A stretch of 33,756 nt of DNA from Pseudomonas yamanorum (lineage in GTDB: Bacteria > Pseudomonadota > Gammaproteobacteria > Pseudomonadales > Pseudomonadaceae). Positions 1-7,191 of this stretch are shown in pieces; position 1 is the stretch's first letter, and every line of letters begins with the position of its first letter. The notes beneath the pieces were generated by a model that ran no database searches, was not told the DNA's origin, and was given only the letters and a program-made list of their open reading frames with translations. A program made the position numbers and the translations under genes. The stretch lies in contig NZ_JACARE010000058.1 in NCBI RefSeq assembly GCF_013386765.1, forward strand, positions 1 to 33,756, read 5' to 3'.

Positions 1-333
1 CTTTTGATCTTGATCTTAGGCGCCCCGTTAAACCACGCTGGCCGAACGCAGGTAGTACGGAGCGGGTAAACCGGCAGGACGCCGGTTTAGCCGCGACGGG
101 GCAGGGACGCCCCGTCGCGGCGGCCCGCGGAGTAATACCGGAGCTGAGGGCACACCGAGCCCAAGCGAGGTGCCGAGTGGTGGGGCAAGAGCGTTTTGCT
201 TACTTTTGCGCTTTTCAAAAGTGAGCCGCTGTAAGAGCGGAACCCATAGCAGCCGTTACCCAAAAAACGGATATACACGCAAATCACCTTCCACGAGGAA
301 GCACAAAGGGGACCCGAGGGTCCCCTTTAATTT
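1..333. repeat. Structured intergenic repeat of Pseudomonas type
   Basis: This stretch has no convincing gene but is unusually structured. It contains a 9-bp perfect inverted repeat (67-75 with 81-89, 5-nt loop), directly followed by a 12-bp perfect inverted repeat (91-102 with 109-120, 6-nt loop), and near its end an 11-bp inverted repeat (305-315 with 318-328). From memory, sequences very like this recur between genes in fluorescent pseudomonads, where they are sometimes mis-annotated as small hypothetical proteins. The family assignment is recall, not a search. The short open frames across it have no ribosome binding site and cut through the hairpins, so I leave them out. Confidence 0.55.
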
Positions 334-497
334 GTCGTTGCGTGCTCTTTTTTTATTATTGAGGGGCGGTCTGTTGTTGTTTTTGGCAACCGTGGCCCTT
401 TACCGCTGTTTTTGGCGACCCCCATCCGGGGTCAAGAGCAAACGTATTTTTTTGAGCGCTGATCTGCTTCTTCGCACGCGATCCAACCAGTGGGTAG

Positions 498-517
498 CTA
501 CCTTGAGGTAGTTTTTT
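498..517 (+). terminator. Possible rho-independent terminator
   Basis: CTACC (498-502), loop TTGA and GGTAG (507-511) form a short perfect stem followed directly by six T residues (512-517). The shape is that of an intrinsic terminator reading rightward, but the stem is only 5-6 bp and no plus-strand gene is recognised before it. Confidence 0.4.
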
Positions 518-784
518 GTTCTTCTCTATCCGGTTGCGGGTTTCGGCTAGCCGTACCCTGCGAAGCACATCTTCTCCAAAAAAATCTGTTAGCTGCGTCT
601 CTGCCGTGTTGTTTTTGTTATGTCAGAGTCGTTACGTCTTATTTTTATTAGGTTTGGTGCTTTTTATTCTTGTTATGCAATAGAGATAGCAGAAGCCGTG
701 CCAACTTTATAAAGTCCTTTAAAATCAATGATTTGATTTTTGAGTAGGAAAATTCTTTCAGGAAATGCGACAAAATATGTTCCC

Positions 785-820
785 GTGTTACCCGATGTGT
801 AGCCGCGAGGTAACACATCG
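785..820 (-). terminator. Hairpin after liuE with two alternative stems
   Basis: Just past the stop codon of the HMG-CoA lyase gene, CGATGTGT (793-800) pairs with ACACATCG (813-820). Alternatively GTGTTACC (785-792) pairs with GGTAACAC (809-816). The two stems share bases and cannot form together. There is no strong T-tract right after them on the minus strand, so termination is plausible but not certain. Confidence 0.4.
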
Positions 821-835
821 TCACAAGCGGGCTAC

Positions 836-1735
836 TCAACCGGTGTTACGCGCCTTGGCCACACGTGAACCGGTGGGACGGCCCAGTACCGTGCAGATCT
901 GTTGGCCCGCCAGAATCAGCTTGTCCATGTCGATACCGGTCTCGATGCCCAGGCCATTGAGCAGGTACAGCACGTCTTCGGTGGCGACGTTACCGCTGGC
1001 GCCCTTGGCATAGGGGCAGCCGCCAAGGCCGGCAATAGAGCTGTCGAACACCTGGATGCCTTCCAAGAGGCTGGCGTAGATATTCGCGATGGCCTGGCCA
1101 TAGGTGTCATGGAAGTGCCCGGCCAGCTTGTCCCGAGGCACTTCGGCGCCGACCACCTCGAACATCCGTCGTGTGGCGCCCGCAGTACCGGTGCCGATGG
1201 TGTCGCCCAGGGAAACTTCATAGCAGCCCATGGCAAACAGCTCGCGCGCGACTGACGCGACCTGTTCTGCAGCGACCTGGCCTTCATAGGGGCAACCCAA
1301 CACACACGACACATAACCCCGCACGCTCACCCCATGCTGCCTGGCCGCGTCCATGATCGGCACGAAGCGCTCCAGGCTTTCGCTGATGGAGCAGTTGATA
1401 TTGCGCTGTGAAAACGCCTCGGAGGCAGCCGCAAACACCGCGACTTCCTTCACGCCTGCAGCCAGGGCATCTTCAAACCCCCGCAGGTTCGGCGCCAACG
1501 CGCCATAGGTCACACCCGGCTTGCGCTGGATCTGCGCAAACACCTCGGCAGAACCGGCCATTTGCGGCACCCATTTGGGCGACACAAAGCTGCCGACTTC
1601 GATGTAGCCCAGGCCGGCGGCGCTCAGGGCGTCCACCAGGTGCACCTTGTCGGCGACGCTGATGGGTTGTGCTTCATTCTGCAGGCCGTCGCGCGGACCG
1701 ACTTCCACCAGGCGCACGTGAGAGGGGAGGGACAT
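836..1735 (-). CDS. liuE: Hydroxymethylglutaryl-CoA lyase
   Basis: Cleaves 3-hydroxy-3-methylglutaryl-CoA to acetyl-CoA and acetoacetate, the last step of leucine breakdown, in the cytoplasm. The 299-residue protein has the family's usual length and is a single TIM-barrel domain of the HMGL-like type. GPRDGLQNE near residue 13 carries the catalytic Arg and metal-binding Asp. HFHDT at about 207-211 supplies the metal-binding His pair. The signature GLGGCPYAKGASGN contains the active-site loop Cys at residue 240. An AAAGG-type ribosome binding site lies about 8 nt before the ATG. The gene starts 12 bp after the liuR stop, so the two form one operon. It could equally be named mvaB. The other leucine/isovalerate genes (liuABCD) are not in this window. 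Confidence 0.95.
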   Translation of the reverse strand: MSLPSHVRLVEVGPRDGLQNEAQPISVADKVHLVDALSAAGLGYIEVGSFVSPKWVPQMAGSAEVFAQIQRKPGVTYGALAPNLRGFEDALAAGVKEVAVFAAASEAFSQRNINCSISESLERFVPIMDAARQHGVSVRGYVSCVLGCPYEGQVAAEQVASVARELFAMGCYEVSLGDTIGTGTAGATRRMFEVVGAEVPRDKLAGHFHDTYGQAIANIYASLLEGIQVFDSSIAGLGGCPYAKGASGNVATEDVLYLLNGLGIETGIDMDKLILAGQQICTVLGRPTGSRVAKARNTG

Positions 1736-1747
1736 GGCAGCTACCTT

Positions 1748-2146
1748 TTATAAATGGCCAACCTGGCTCTGAAGGGTCTGTTCCAGCGCCTGGGTGCAGC
1801 GCTCTTCGGCGGTGTCGAGTTCCAGTTTCATCTGTTCGATGTCCAGCAACTGTTGCTCCAGCTGCTCGCGGCGTTCGGCGATTTTCGCCAGCATGCTGTG
1901 CAGCTGTTTCTGGTTGCCGCTGGTGGGGTCGTAGAGTTCGATCAGCTCCCGGCACTCGGCCAGGGAGAAACCGATGCGCTTGCCCCGCAGGATCAGCTTC
2001 AGGCTGACCTTGTCCCGGGGCGAATAAATGCGCTCCTGGCCCCGGCGTTCCGGGGACAGCAGGCCTTGTTCTTCATAGAAACGAATGGCGCGGGTGGTGA
2101 TGTCGAGCTCGCGGGCGAGATCGGAGATGCTGTAGGTCGTGCTCAT
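1748..2146 (-). CDS. liuR: MerR-family regulator, LiuR-like
   Basis: A DNA-binding regulator of 132 residues. The N-terminal winged helix (YSISDLARELDITTRAIRFY) is typical of MerR proteins. A central region with GFSLAECRELIELY follows, then a long Gln/Glu-rich C-terminal dimerisation helix. It lacks the Cys clusters of metal-sensing MerR proteins, which suits an acyl-CoA-type ligand. I place the start at the ATG at 2146; an in-frame TTG 12 bp upstream is less likely. It lies directly ahead of the HMG-CoA lyase gene, and a perfect 16-bp palindrome in its promoter is the obvious operator. LiuR in other proteobacteria controls branched-chain amino acid breakdown and itself. The name rests on this context and family likeness. 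Confidence 0.85.
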   Translation of the reverse strand: MSTTYSISDLARELDITTRAIRFYEEQGLLSPERRGQERIYSPRDKVSLKLILRGKRIGFSLAECRELIELYDPTSGNQKQLHSMLAKIAERREQLEQQLLDIEQMKLELDTAEERCTQALEQTLQSQVGHL

Positions 2147-2189
2147 GGGGGCGCTCAAGGAGTGTCTTGAGGGCTAAGCTAATGGGTGG

Positions 2190-2205
2190 TTGACGTTAAC
2201 GTCAA
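2190..2205 (-). promoter_or_regulatory. Palindromic LiuR operator overlapping the liuR -35
   Basis: TTGACGTTAACGTCAA is a perfect 16-bp palindrome about 43 bp upstream of the liuR start codon. Read on the minus strand, its first six bases give a TTGACG -35 element. A weak -10 (TTAGCT or TAGCTT) follows after 17-18 bp, a layout typical of MerR-regulated promoters. Published LiuR sites are palindromes of similar form with a central GTTAAC. Function is inferred from position and family. Confidence 0.7.
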
Positions 2206-2217
2206 GCACATTGCCCA

Positions 2218-2319
2218 CTGCAGGAGCGAGCTTGCTCGCGAAAAACGCTAACGTTAACGCAGGCTGTCTGGTTCAACGCGGCGTTCTCAGGTTTTTCGCG
2301 AGCAAGCTCGCTCCTACAG
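2218..2319. repeat. REPIN: inverted pair of REP elements
   Basis: The arm at 2218-2246 (core GGAGCGAGCTTGCTCGCG) and its reverse complement at about 2291-2319 match at all but about one position, separated by roughly 45 bp. This is the doublet form of Pseudomonas REP sequences (REPIN). It fills the gap between liuR and the LysR gene. The right arm runs over the stop codon of the LysR gene. The loop holds a second TAACGTTA palindrome resembling the core of the LiuR operator. Confidence 0.85.
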
Positions 2320-3243
2320 TTTGTCCAGCTTCTTCTCATGGGCCGTCACTTGCTGGCACAACTCGATCATCTGCTCGCGCATCCAGCGGTTGGCCGGGTC
2401 CTGGTCGGTGCTTTCGTGCCAGTACAGGTGGGTTTCCACCATCGGCACATCGTTCACCGGCAGGTTGAACCAGTGCAGTTCATGACGCCTTGCAAAGCGC
2501 TCCGGCACGGTCATCACCATGTCGGTCTGCTGCAGCACTTGCGAGGCCATCAAATAATGTTGGGAACGCAGGGCGATCTTGCGTTGCAGGCCCATCTTGC
2601 CCAGCGCCAGGTCGACATGGCCCAGGCCGTTGCGCCGGCTGGAGATATGAATGTGGGTCAGGGACAGGTAATCATCCAGGGTCAGCTTTTCCTTGCCCGC
2701 CATCGGGTGGCCCTTGCGCATGGCACACACATAGCGGTCTTCCATCAGCTTGACGTGGCGCACTTGCGGGTCGGTGTTGAGCGGCGCATCAACGGCAAAG
2801 TCCAGGCGACCGGCCGCCAGCTCCTTGGTGGTTTCCCGGCGCTTGGACAGAAAACTCTCGATCACCACCGTCGGCGCCAGGCGGCGCAGGCGCTGGAACA
2901 GCGGCGGCAGGATTACTGCTTCGGTGAGGTCGGTCATGCTGATGCGGTAGGTCTTGGCGGCCTGTTGCGGGTTGAAAATCCGGCTTTCCTGCACCGACAC
3001 CCGCAGCAGCGACAGCGCATTGCGCACCGGGCCGATGATGTTCTGGGCCATGGGCGTGGGCACCATGCCTTGGGCGGTACGCACGAACAGCGGGTCGTTG
3101 AAGGTTTCCCGCAGGCGGGCCAGAGCGTTCGACACGGCCGGCTGGGTAATTCCGACAATCTGCCCGGCGCGGGTCAGGTTGGCTTCGGTGTAGATCGCGT
3201 CAAAGACGATGAAAAGGTTGAGGTCGACCTTGCTCAGATTCAT
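2314..3243 (-). CDS. LysR-family transcriptional regulator
   Basis: A 309-residue LysR-type regulator. The N-terminal winged helix-turn-helix spans about residues 7-65, with the recognition region ANLTRAGQIVGITQPAVSNA. The family hallmark DPLFVRT follows, then a two-lobed substrate-binding domain from about 95 to 300. It is transcribed away from an acyl-CoA dehydrogenase gene with a 150-bp shared promoter region containing an inverted repeat at 3277-3291. By family habit it probably activates that gene and represses itself in response to a pathway intermediate, perhaps an acyl-CoA or fatty acid. The effector cannot be read from sequence. Its stop codon lies inside the arm of a REPIN. Confidence 0.88.
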   Translation of the reverse strand: MNLSKVDLNLFIVFDAIYTEANLTRAGQIVGITQPAVSNALARLRETFNDPLFVRTAQGMVPTPMAQNIIGPVRNALSLLRVSVQESRIFNPQQAAKTYRISMTDLTEAVILPPLFQRLRRLAPTVVIESFLSKRRETTKELAAGRLDFAVDAPLNTDPQVRHVKLMEDRYVCAMRKGHPMAGKEKLTLDDYLSLTHIHISSRRNGLGHVDLALGKMGLQRKIALRSQHYLMASQVLQQTDMVMTVPERFARRHELHWFNLPVNDVPMVETHLYWHESTDQDPANRWMREQMIELCQQVTAHEKKLDKL

Positions 3244-3276
3244 TTCGCTGCGCTCTTATTGTTAGGTGTCCATACG

Positions 3277-3291
3277 CCGATCATATATCGG
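3277..3291. promoter_or_regulatory. Inverted repeat between divergent LysR and acyl-CoA dehydrogenase genes
   Basis: CCGAT (3277-3281), five bases, then ATCGG (3287-3291) form a perfect interrupted palindrome with an AT-rich centre. It is placed 34 bp from the LysR start codon, in the shared promoter region. LysR proteins bind this kind of interrupted dyad. Regulatory function is inferred. Confidence 0.5.
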
Positions 3292-3393
3292 TGATGAATG
3301 TTAATACACGCCGAGAATAGGCTAGGTAAATTATCAACGCTGTTCTAGCATCGATTCATGACCTCAACAACCTCCATTGAGAAGGTGCTGCCC

Positions 3394-4623
3394 ATGGATT
3401 TCGCCTATTCGCCCAAGGTTCAGGAACTGCGTGAACGTGTCACCGCGTTCATGGACGCTTACGTTTACCCGGCCGAGCCGGTGTTTGAGCGCCAAGTCAG
3501 CGAAGGAGACCGCTGGCAGCCCACCGCAATCATGGAAGAGTTGAAGCTCAAGGCCAAAGCCGAAGGCCTGTGGAACCTGTTCCTGCCGGAATCCGAACTG
3601 GGCGCCGGTTTGACCAACCTCGAATACGCGCCACTCGCCGAAATCATGGGCCGCTCCTTGCTGGGGCCGGAGCCGTTCAACTGCTCGGCACCCGACACCG
3701 GCAACATGGAAGTGCTGGTGCGCTACGCCAATGAAGAACAGAAGCAACGCTGGCTCGAACCGCTGCTGCGGGGCGAGATCCGCTCGGCGTTTGCCATGAC
3801 CGAGCCGGACGTGGCTTCCTCCGACGCCACCAACATGGCCGCCCGTGCGGTACGCGATGGCGACGAATGGGTGATCAATGGCAAAAAATGGTGGACCTCG
3901 GGCGCCTGCGACCCGCGCTGCAAGATCCTGATCTTCATGGGCCTGAGCAACCCGGATGCGCCGCGCCACCAGCAGCACTCGATGATCCTGGTACCGGTGG
4001 ATGCGCCCGGCGTGAAGATCCTGCGCCCGCTGCCGGTGTTCGGCTACGACGACGCCCCTCATGGCCACGCCGAAGTGCTGTTTGAAAACGTCCGCGTGCC
4101 GTACGAAAACGTCCTGCTGGGTGAAGGCCGTGGCTTTGAAATCGCCCAGGGGCGCCTTGGCCCGGGCCGTATCCACCACTGCATGCGCTCCATCGGCATG
4201 GCCGAGCGTGCGCTGGAATTGATGTGCAAACGTTCCGTCAGCCGTACCGCCTTCGGCAAACCGCTGGCACGCCTGGGGGGCAATATCGACAAGATCGCCG
4301 ACTCGCGGATGGAAATCGACATGGCGCGCCTGCTGACCTTGAAAGCCGCCTACATGATGGACACCGTGGGCAACAAGGTCGCGAAAAGCGAAATCGCCCA
4401 GATCAAGGTGGTGGCGCCGAACGTGGCGTTGAAGGTGATCGACCGCGCGATCCAGATCCACGGTGGTGCCGGTGTTTCCAATGATTTCCCGCTGGCCTAC
4501 ATGTACGCCATGCAGCGCACCCTGCGCCTGGCCGACGGCCCGGACGAAGTGCACCGGGCGGCGATCGGCAAGTTCGAGATCGGCAAGTATGTGCCGCGGG
4601 AGATGATGCGCAGCGGGCAGTAA
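3394..4623 (+). CDS. Acyl-CoA dehydrogenase
   Basis: A 409-residue flavoenzyme of the acyl-CoA dehydrogenase family, which introduces the 2,3 double bond into an acyl-CoA and passes electrons to ETF. The all-alpha N-terminal domain is followed by the flavin-binding signature FAMTEPDVASSDATN near residue 133. The C-terminal helical domain contains IQIHGGAGVSNDF near 352 and LADGPDEVHRAAIGK near 380. The last two resemble the ACAD10/ACAD11 branch of the family. I chose the ATG at 3394 because GAGAAGG lies 8 nt before it. A longer reading from the ATG at 3358 lacks a good ribosome binding site and would add 12 residues. The divergent LysR gene is the likely regulator. Substrate chain length is not evident. 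Confidence 0.93.
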   Translation: MDFAYSPKVQELRERVTAFMDAYVYPAEPVFERQVSEGDRWQPTAIMEELKLKAKAEGLWNLFLPESELGAGLTNLEYAPLAEIMGRSLLGPEPFNCSAPDTGNMEVLVRYANEEQKQRWLEPLLRGEIRSAFAMTEPDVASSDATNMAARAVRDGDEWVINGKKWWTSGACDPRCKILIFMGLSNPDAPRHQQHSMILVPVDAPGVKILRPLPVFGYDDAPHGHAEVLFENVRVPYENVLLGEGRGFEIAQGRLGPGRIHHCMRSIGMAERALELMCKRSVSRTAFGKPLARLGGNIDKIADSRMEIDMARLLTLKAAYMMDTVGNKVAKSEIAQIKVVAPNVALKVIDRAIQIHGGAGVSNDFPLAYMYAMQRTLRLADGPDEVHRAAIGKFEIGKYVPREMMRSGQ

Positions 4624-4637
4624 GACCGAGGTGTCTT

Positions 4638-4704
4638 CATCGCAGGCAAGCCAGCTCCCACAGGTGAATGCAGTCAACTGTGGGAGCCGGGCTTGCCCGC
4701 GATG
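4638..4704. repeat. REPIN between convergent genes
   Basis: ATCGC-GGCAAGCC-GCTCCCACAG at 4639-4662 is mirrored by CTGTGGGAGCCGGGCTTGCCCGCGAT at 4679-4704. The arms are inverted REP sequences of the GTGGGAGC/GCTTGCC class, with a short spacer of about 16 bp. It lies between the stop codons of the acyl-CoA dehydrogenase and the minus-strand PBP-OmpA gene and could form a large hairpin that ends transcription from both sides. It belongs to a different REP class from the one at 2218-2319. Confidence 0.85.
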
Positions 4705-4737
4705 AGGCCAGTCCGGGCAATAAAGATCTCTAAGTCC

Positions 4738-6078
4738 TCAGTAAACCCAAACCTCCACCCGCCGGTTCTTGATCCTTCCCTCATCCGCCGTATTCGCCGC
4801 CACCGGCATCTCGGCGCCAAACCCGCGGATATCCCTCAGCACCACGCCGCTTTTCACCAACTCCCGCCGCACCGCCATCGCCCGCAGCTTCGACAATAGC
4901 GCCGCCCGCTGCGCATCATTCTTGGCATCCCCAAACCCCACCAGCGTTACCTGCTTGTCCAGCTTGCCGTGGCTCTTTATATAAGCCACCACCCGCATCA
5001 GGTCCTGACGCGCCTTGTTGTCGAGGCTGGCGCTGCCTTCCTCAAACCGGAAGTTCACGGTCAGCCGCTGCGCCTGCCGGGCAATCGCCTGGTAATCCGC
5101 CGGCATCGGCGCGCGGGGCTCCACCGCCATGGCCTGCACCTGCTGCGCGATAAAGCCGTTGGCGGCCACGATCGCCTGGCCCTTGCTGCTTTGGGCAAAG
5201 TCCACCAACGCCTTGGCCCACGGGTTCTGCCCGGCGGGTGGCAGATAGAAGAACAACCGGCGCGACAGCGGGTAATCCTCGGTGGCGATCAGGCTGTTCA
5301 ATGGCAGCATGGGCTGCGAGTCGCCATCGACTATGGCGACCGCCTTGGCCAGGCGCACATAGGGCAAGCCGATAAAGCCGATGCCCTGAGGATCGTGGCT
5401 GACCGCATCCGACAATTGCTCGCTGGACTCGAACCGCTTGGCGCTGCCATCCAGCGACTTGCCGCGCCGGCTGAGCACCAGCTCCTTGAACGTATCGTAG
5501 GTGCCCGACTGATCATCCCGCGCATACAAGTGAATCTTGCCGCCGATACCGCCGATCTGTTCCCACGTGGCGACCTCGCCGCTGAAAATCTGCGCCAGTT
5601 GCTCAGTGTTCAGGGTATTGAGCGGGTTGCGCGGGTTGAGGATGATCGCCAGGCCATCAATGGCGATGACTTGCTCGGCGTCGGGGCTTTTCAGGTCGCC
5701 GAGGGATTCCAGGTCTACCAGCTCGCTGTCTTTTATCGGCCGGGAGGACGCGGCGAGGTCGGCACTGGCTTTTTTCAGCGCGGCAAACCCGGTGCTGGAG
5801 CCATGGGCGGCCACGTCTATCGTCACGCTTTGGCCCTGGCGGGTCTTGCCGACGATGTGCTGTTCGTTGTCTCGGTCAGACGGCTCGCTGTGCACGCCTT
5901 GCAAACCCTGTTGCTCCATCAGTCCCTTGACCAGCGCTGGGCCCAGTGCCGCGCCAATGGTGTTGGAACCCTGGATGCGCAAGGCCGGGCCGTTTTCGGG
6001 AAAGGGCAATGGGGCGGAAGACGCGGCGAGGGGGAATGCGCTGAGCAGGGCCAGCAGGGATAGAACGCGCAGCATCAT
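4738..6078 (-). CDS. Periplasmic PstS-like binding domain fused to OmpA C-terminal domain
   Basis: A 446-residue exported protein. Residues 1-22 (MMLRVLSLLALLSAFPLAAS...) are a signal peptide. From about 30 to 310 it reads as a phosphate-ABC-transporter-type binding protein (RIQGSNTIGAALGP; RDDQSGTYDTFKELVLS), with the SGT anion-loop typical of PstS. From about 335 to the end it has an OmpA-type peptidoglycan-binding domain ending in RIKNRRVEVWVY. The start at 6078 is preferred because GAGAAGG lies 7 nt upstream; an in-frame codon 21 nt further up has no such site. No ABC permease or ATPase is nearby, so uptake is not its evident job. A cell-wall-anchored phosphate or anion sensor or scavenger is possible. 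The fusion is known in proteobacteria but its role is poorly defined. Confidence 0.88.
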   Translation of the reverse strand: MMLRVLSLLALLSAFPLAASSAPLPFPENGPALRIQGSNTIGAALGPALVKGLMEQQGLQGVHSEPSDRDNEQHIVGKTRQGQSVTIDVAAHGSSTGFAALKKASADLAASSRPIKDSELVDLESLGDLKSPDAEQVIAIDGLAIILNPRNPLNTLNTEQLAQIFSGEVATWEQIGGIGGKIHLYARDDQSGTYDTFKELVLSRRGKSLDGSAKRFESSEQLSDAVSHDPQGIGFIGLPYVRLAKAVAIVDGDSQPMLPLNSLIATEDYPLSRRLFFYLPPAGQNPWAKALVDFAQSSKGQAIVAANGFIAQQVQAMAVEPRAPMPADYQAIARQAQRLTVNFRFEEGSASLDNKARQDLMRVVAYIKSHGKLDKQVTLVGFGDAKNDAQRAALLSKLRAMAVRRELVKSGVVLRDIRGFGAEMPVAANTADEGRIKNRRVEVWVY

Positions 6079-6144
6079 GCCGGCACCTTCTCGAGCCAAA
6101 GGGAGTGCCGCGAGATTAAGTCAGGCAGGTTGCATAAATATGAC

Positions 6145-6166
6145 GAGGGCCGGTTTGCCGGCCCTC
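6145..6166 (-). terminator. Hairpin terminator after xthA
   Basis: GAGGGCCGG (6145-6153), loop TTTG, CCGGCCCTC (6158-6166): a perfect 9-bp GC-rich stem 9 bp past the xthA stop codon, ahead of the next minus-strand gene. The trailing T-run on the minus strand is weak (CATATTTAT). Confidence 0.65.
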
Positions 6167-6175
6167 TATGCTAAA

Positions 6176-6988
6176 TCAGCTCAATTCCAGCCAGATCGGC
6201 GCATGATCGGAGGGTTTTTCCATGCCGCGCAGATCGTAGTCTACGCCGGCATCCTTCACCCGAGGCAGCAAGCCTTGAGAGGCCATGATCACGTCGATCC
6301 GCAGCCCGCGCTTGGGCTCGTCTTCAAAACCACGGCTGCGGTAATCGAACCAGCTGAAGCGGTCTGCCACGTCCGGGTTAAGGTGACGGAAGCTGTCCAC
6401 CAGGCCCCAGTTCTTCAAGCGCGCCATCCACTCGCGCTCTTCCGGCAGGAAGCTGCACTTGCCGGTCTTCAGCCAGCGCTTGGCGTTGTCGGCACCGATG
6501 CCGATGTCGCAGTCTTGCGGGGAAATATTCACGTCGCCCATCACCACCACGGCCTGGTCATTGCTGAACTGCGACTCCAGCAAGGTTTGCAGGTCTTCGT
6601 AGAAGCGTTGCTTGGCGGGGAACTTGGTGGGGTGGTCGCGGCTTTCGCCCTGTGGGAAATAGCCGTTCATGATGGTAATCGGGTTGCCGTTGGCATCGGC
6701 GAAGGTGCCCCAGATAAACCGGCGCTGGGCGTCTTCTTCGTCGCTGGCAAAGCCTTTATGCAGCGCCAGCGGTTCCTGGCGCGAGAGCAGGGCAACACCG
6801 TAGTGGCCTTTCTGCCCGTGGTAATACACGTGATAGCCCAGGGCCTTGATCTCATCCAGCGGGAACTGGTCGTCGTGGACCTTGGTTTCCTGCAGGCCGA
6901 TCACGTCCGGCTGGTGTTTCTCGATCAGTGCCGCCAGCTGATGAGGGCGGGCGCGCAGCCCGTTGATATTGAAAGACACGATTTTCAT
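6176..6988 (-). CDS. xthA: Exodeoxyribonuclease III
   Basis: Apurinic/apyrimidinic endonuclease and 3'-5' exonuclease of base-excision repair. The 270-residue protein covers the whole endonuclease/exonuclease/phosphatase fold. Active-site residues match E. coli exonuclease III in order and nearly in number: Asn7 in FNINGLRA, Glu34 in LQETK, Tyr109 in NGYFPQG, Asp151 and Asn153 in MGDVNI, and the SDHAPIW ending with the catalytic His near 261. It is a single-gene unit, with a hairpin after the stop and a 200-bp divergent region before the acetyltransferase gene. Confidence 0.96.
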   Translation of the reverse strand: MKIVSFNINGLRARPHQLAALIEKHQPDVIGLQETKVHDDQFPLDEIKALGYHVYYHGQKGHYGVALLSRQEPLALHKGFASDEEDAQRRFIWGTFADANGNPITIMNGYFPQGESRDHPTKFPAKQRFYEDLQTLLESQFSNDQAVVVMGDVNISPQDCDIGIGADNAKRWLKTGKCSFLPEEREWMARLKNWGLVDSFRHLNPDVADRFSWFDYRSRGFEDEPKRGLRIDVIMASQGLLPRVKDAGVDYDLRGMEKPSDHAPIWLELS

Positions 6989-7044
6989 GGTCGGCAGTCC
7001 AGTCTGGCAAAAGGGCGATGCTAGCCGACAAGTCGGACGGGGGC

Positions 7045-7093
7045 CAGCCTTGTAGCAGCTGCCGAGGCACGAGGCTGCGTTGGGCTGCGAAGC
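7045..7093. repeat. REP-like palindromic sequence
   Basis: TGTAGCAGCTGCCGAGG-CACGAGGCTGCG followed by GGCTGCGAAGCGGC has the look of a third class of Pseudomonas REP element (TGTAG-AGCTGCCGA...GGCTGCG), with GCAGC/GCTGC self-complementary parts. It lies in the gap between xthA and the acetyltransferase gene. Recognised by eye; boundaries are approximate. Confidence 0.5.
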
Positions 7094-7191
7094 GGCCCTC
7101 GATGGCTACACTGAACGAACCAGTGCCGCAGACGTTCGTAATAACAAGAGCGCAACCTTTTTGAGTCAGCGCCCAGGGGAGATTCACTGTT

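Larger units (their letters stand above)
334..835. other. AT-rich intergenic stretch without a supported gene
   Basis: About 500 bases with clearly lower GC than the neighbouring genes and several T- and A-tracts. Small open frames exist on both strands (for example 356-568 minus and 648-839 minus). None has a good ribosome binding site or a recognisable product, and the second runs into the end of the HMG-CoA lyase gene. A further hairpin pairs 417-422 with 428-433. Terminator-like structures at 498-517 and 785-820 are listed separately. Confidence 0.5.

Noticed and set aside
1..333. Possible CRISPR or transposon end
   Set aside because: No regularly spaced direct repeats, no transposase and no target-site duplication seen; the inverted repeats are small hairpins.
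170..568. Small open frames in the left intergenic region (170-511 plus, 356-568 minus)
   Set aside because: They cross hairpins of the intergenic repeat, lack ribosome binding sites and show no recognisable product.
2218..4704. REP arms as possible insertion-sequence ends
   Set aside because: The inverted pairs are short, carry the known REP core classes and enclose no transposase, so REPINs explain them fully.
3364..7024. Long open frames antisense to the acyl-CoA dehydrogenase (3364-4677), the PBP-OmpA gene (4969-6063) and xthA (5537-7024)
   Set aside because: Each lies over a well-recognised gene on the other strand and has an implausible His/Gln/Ala/Arg-rich composition; they are shadows.
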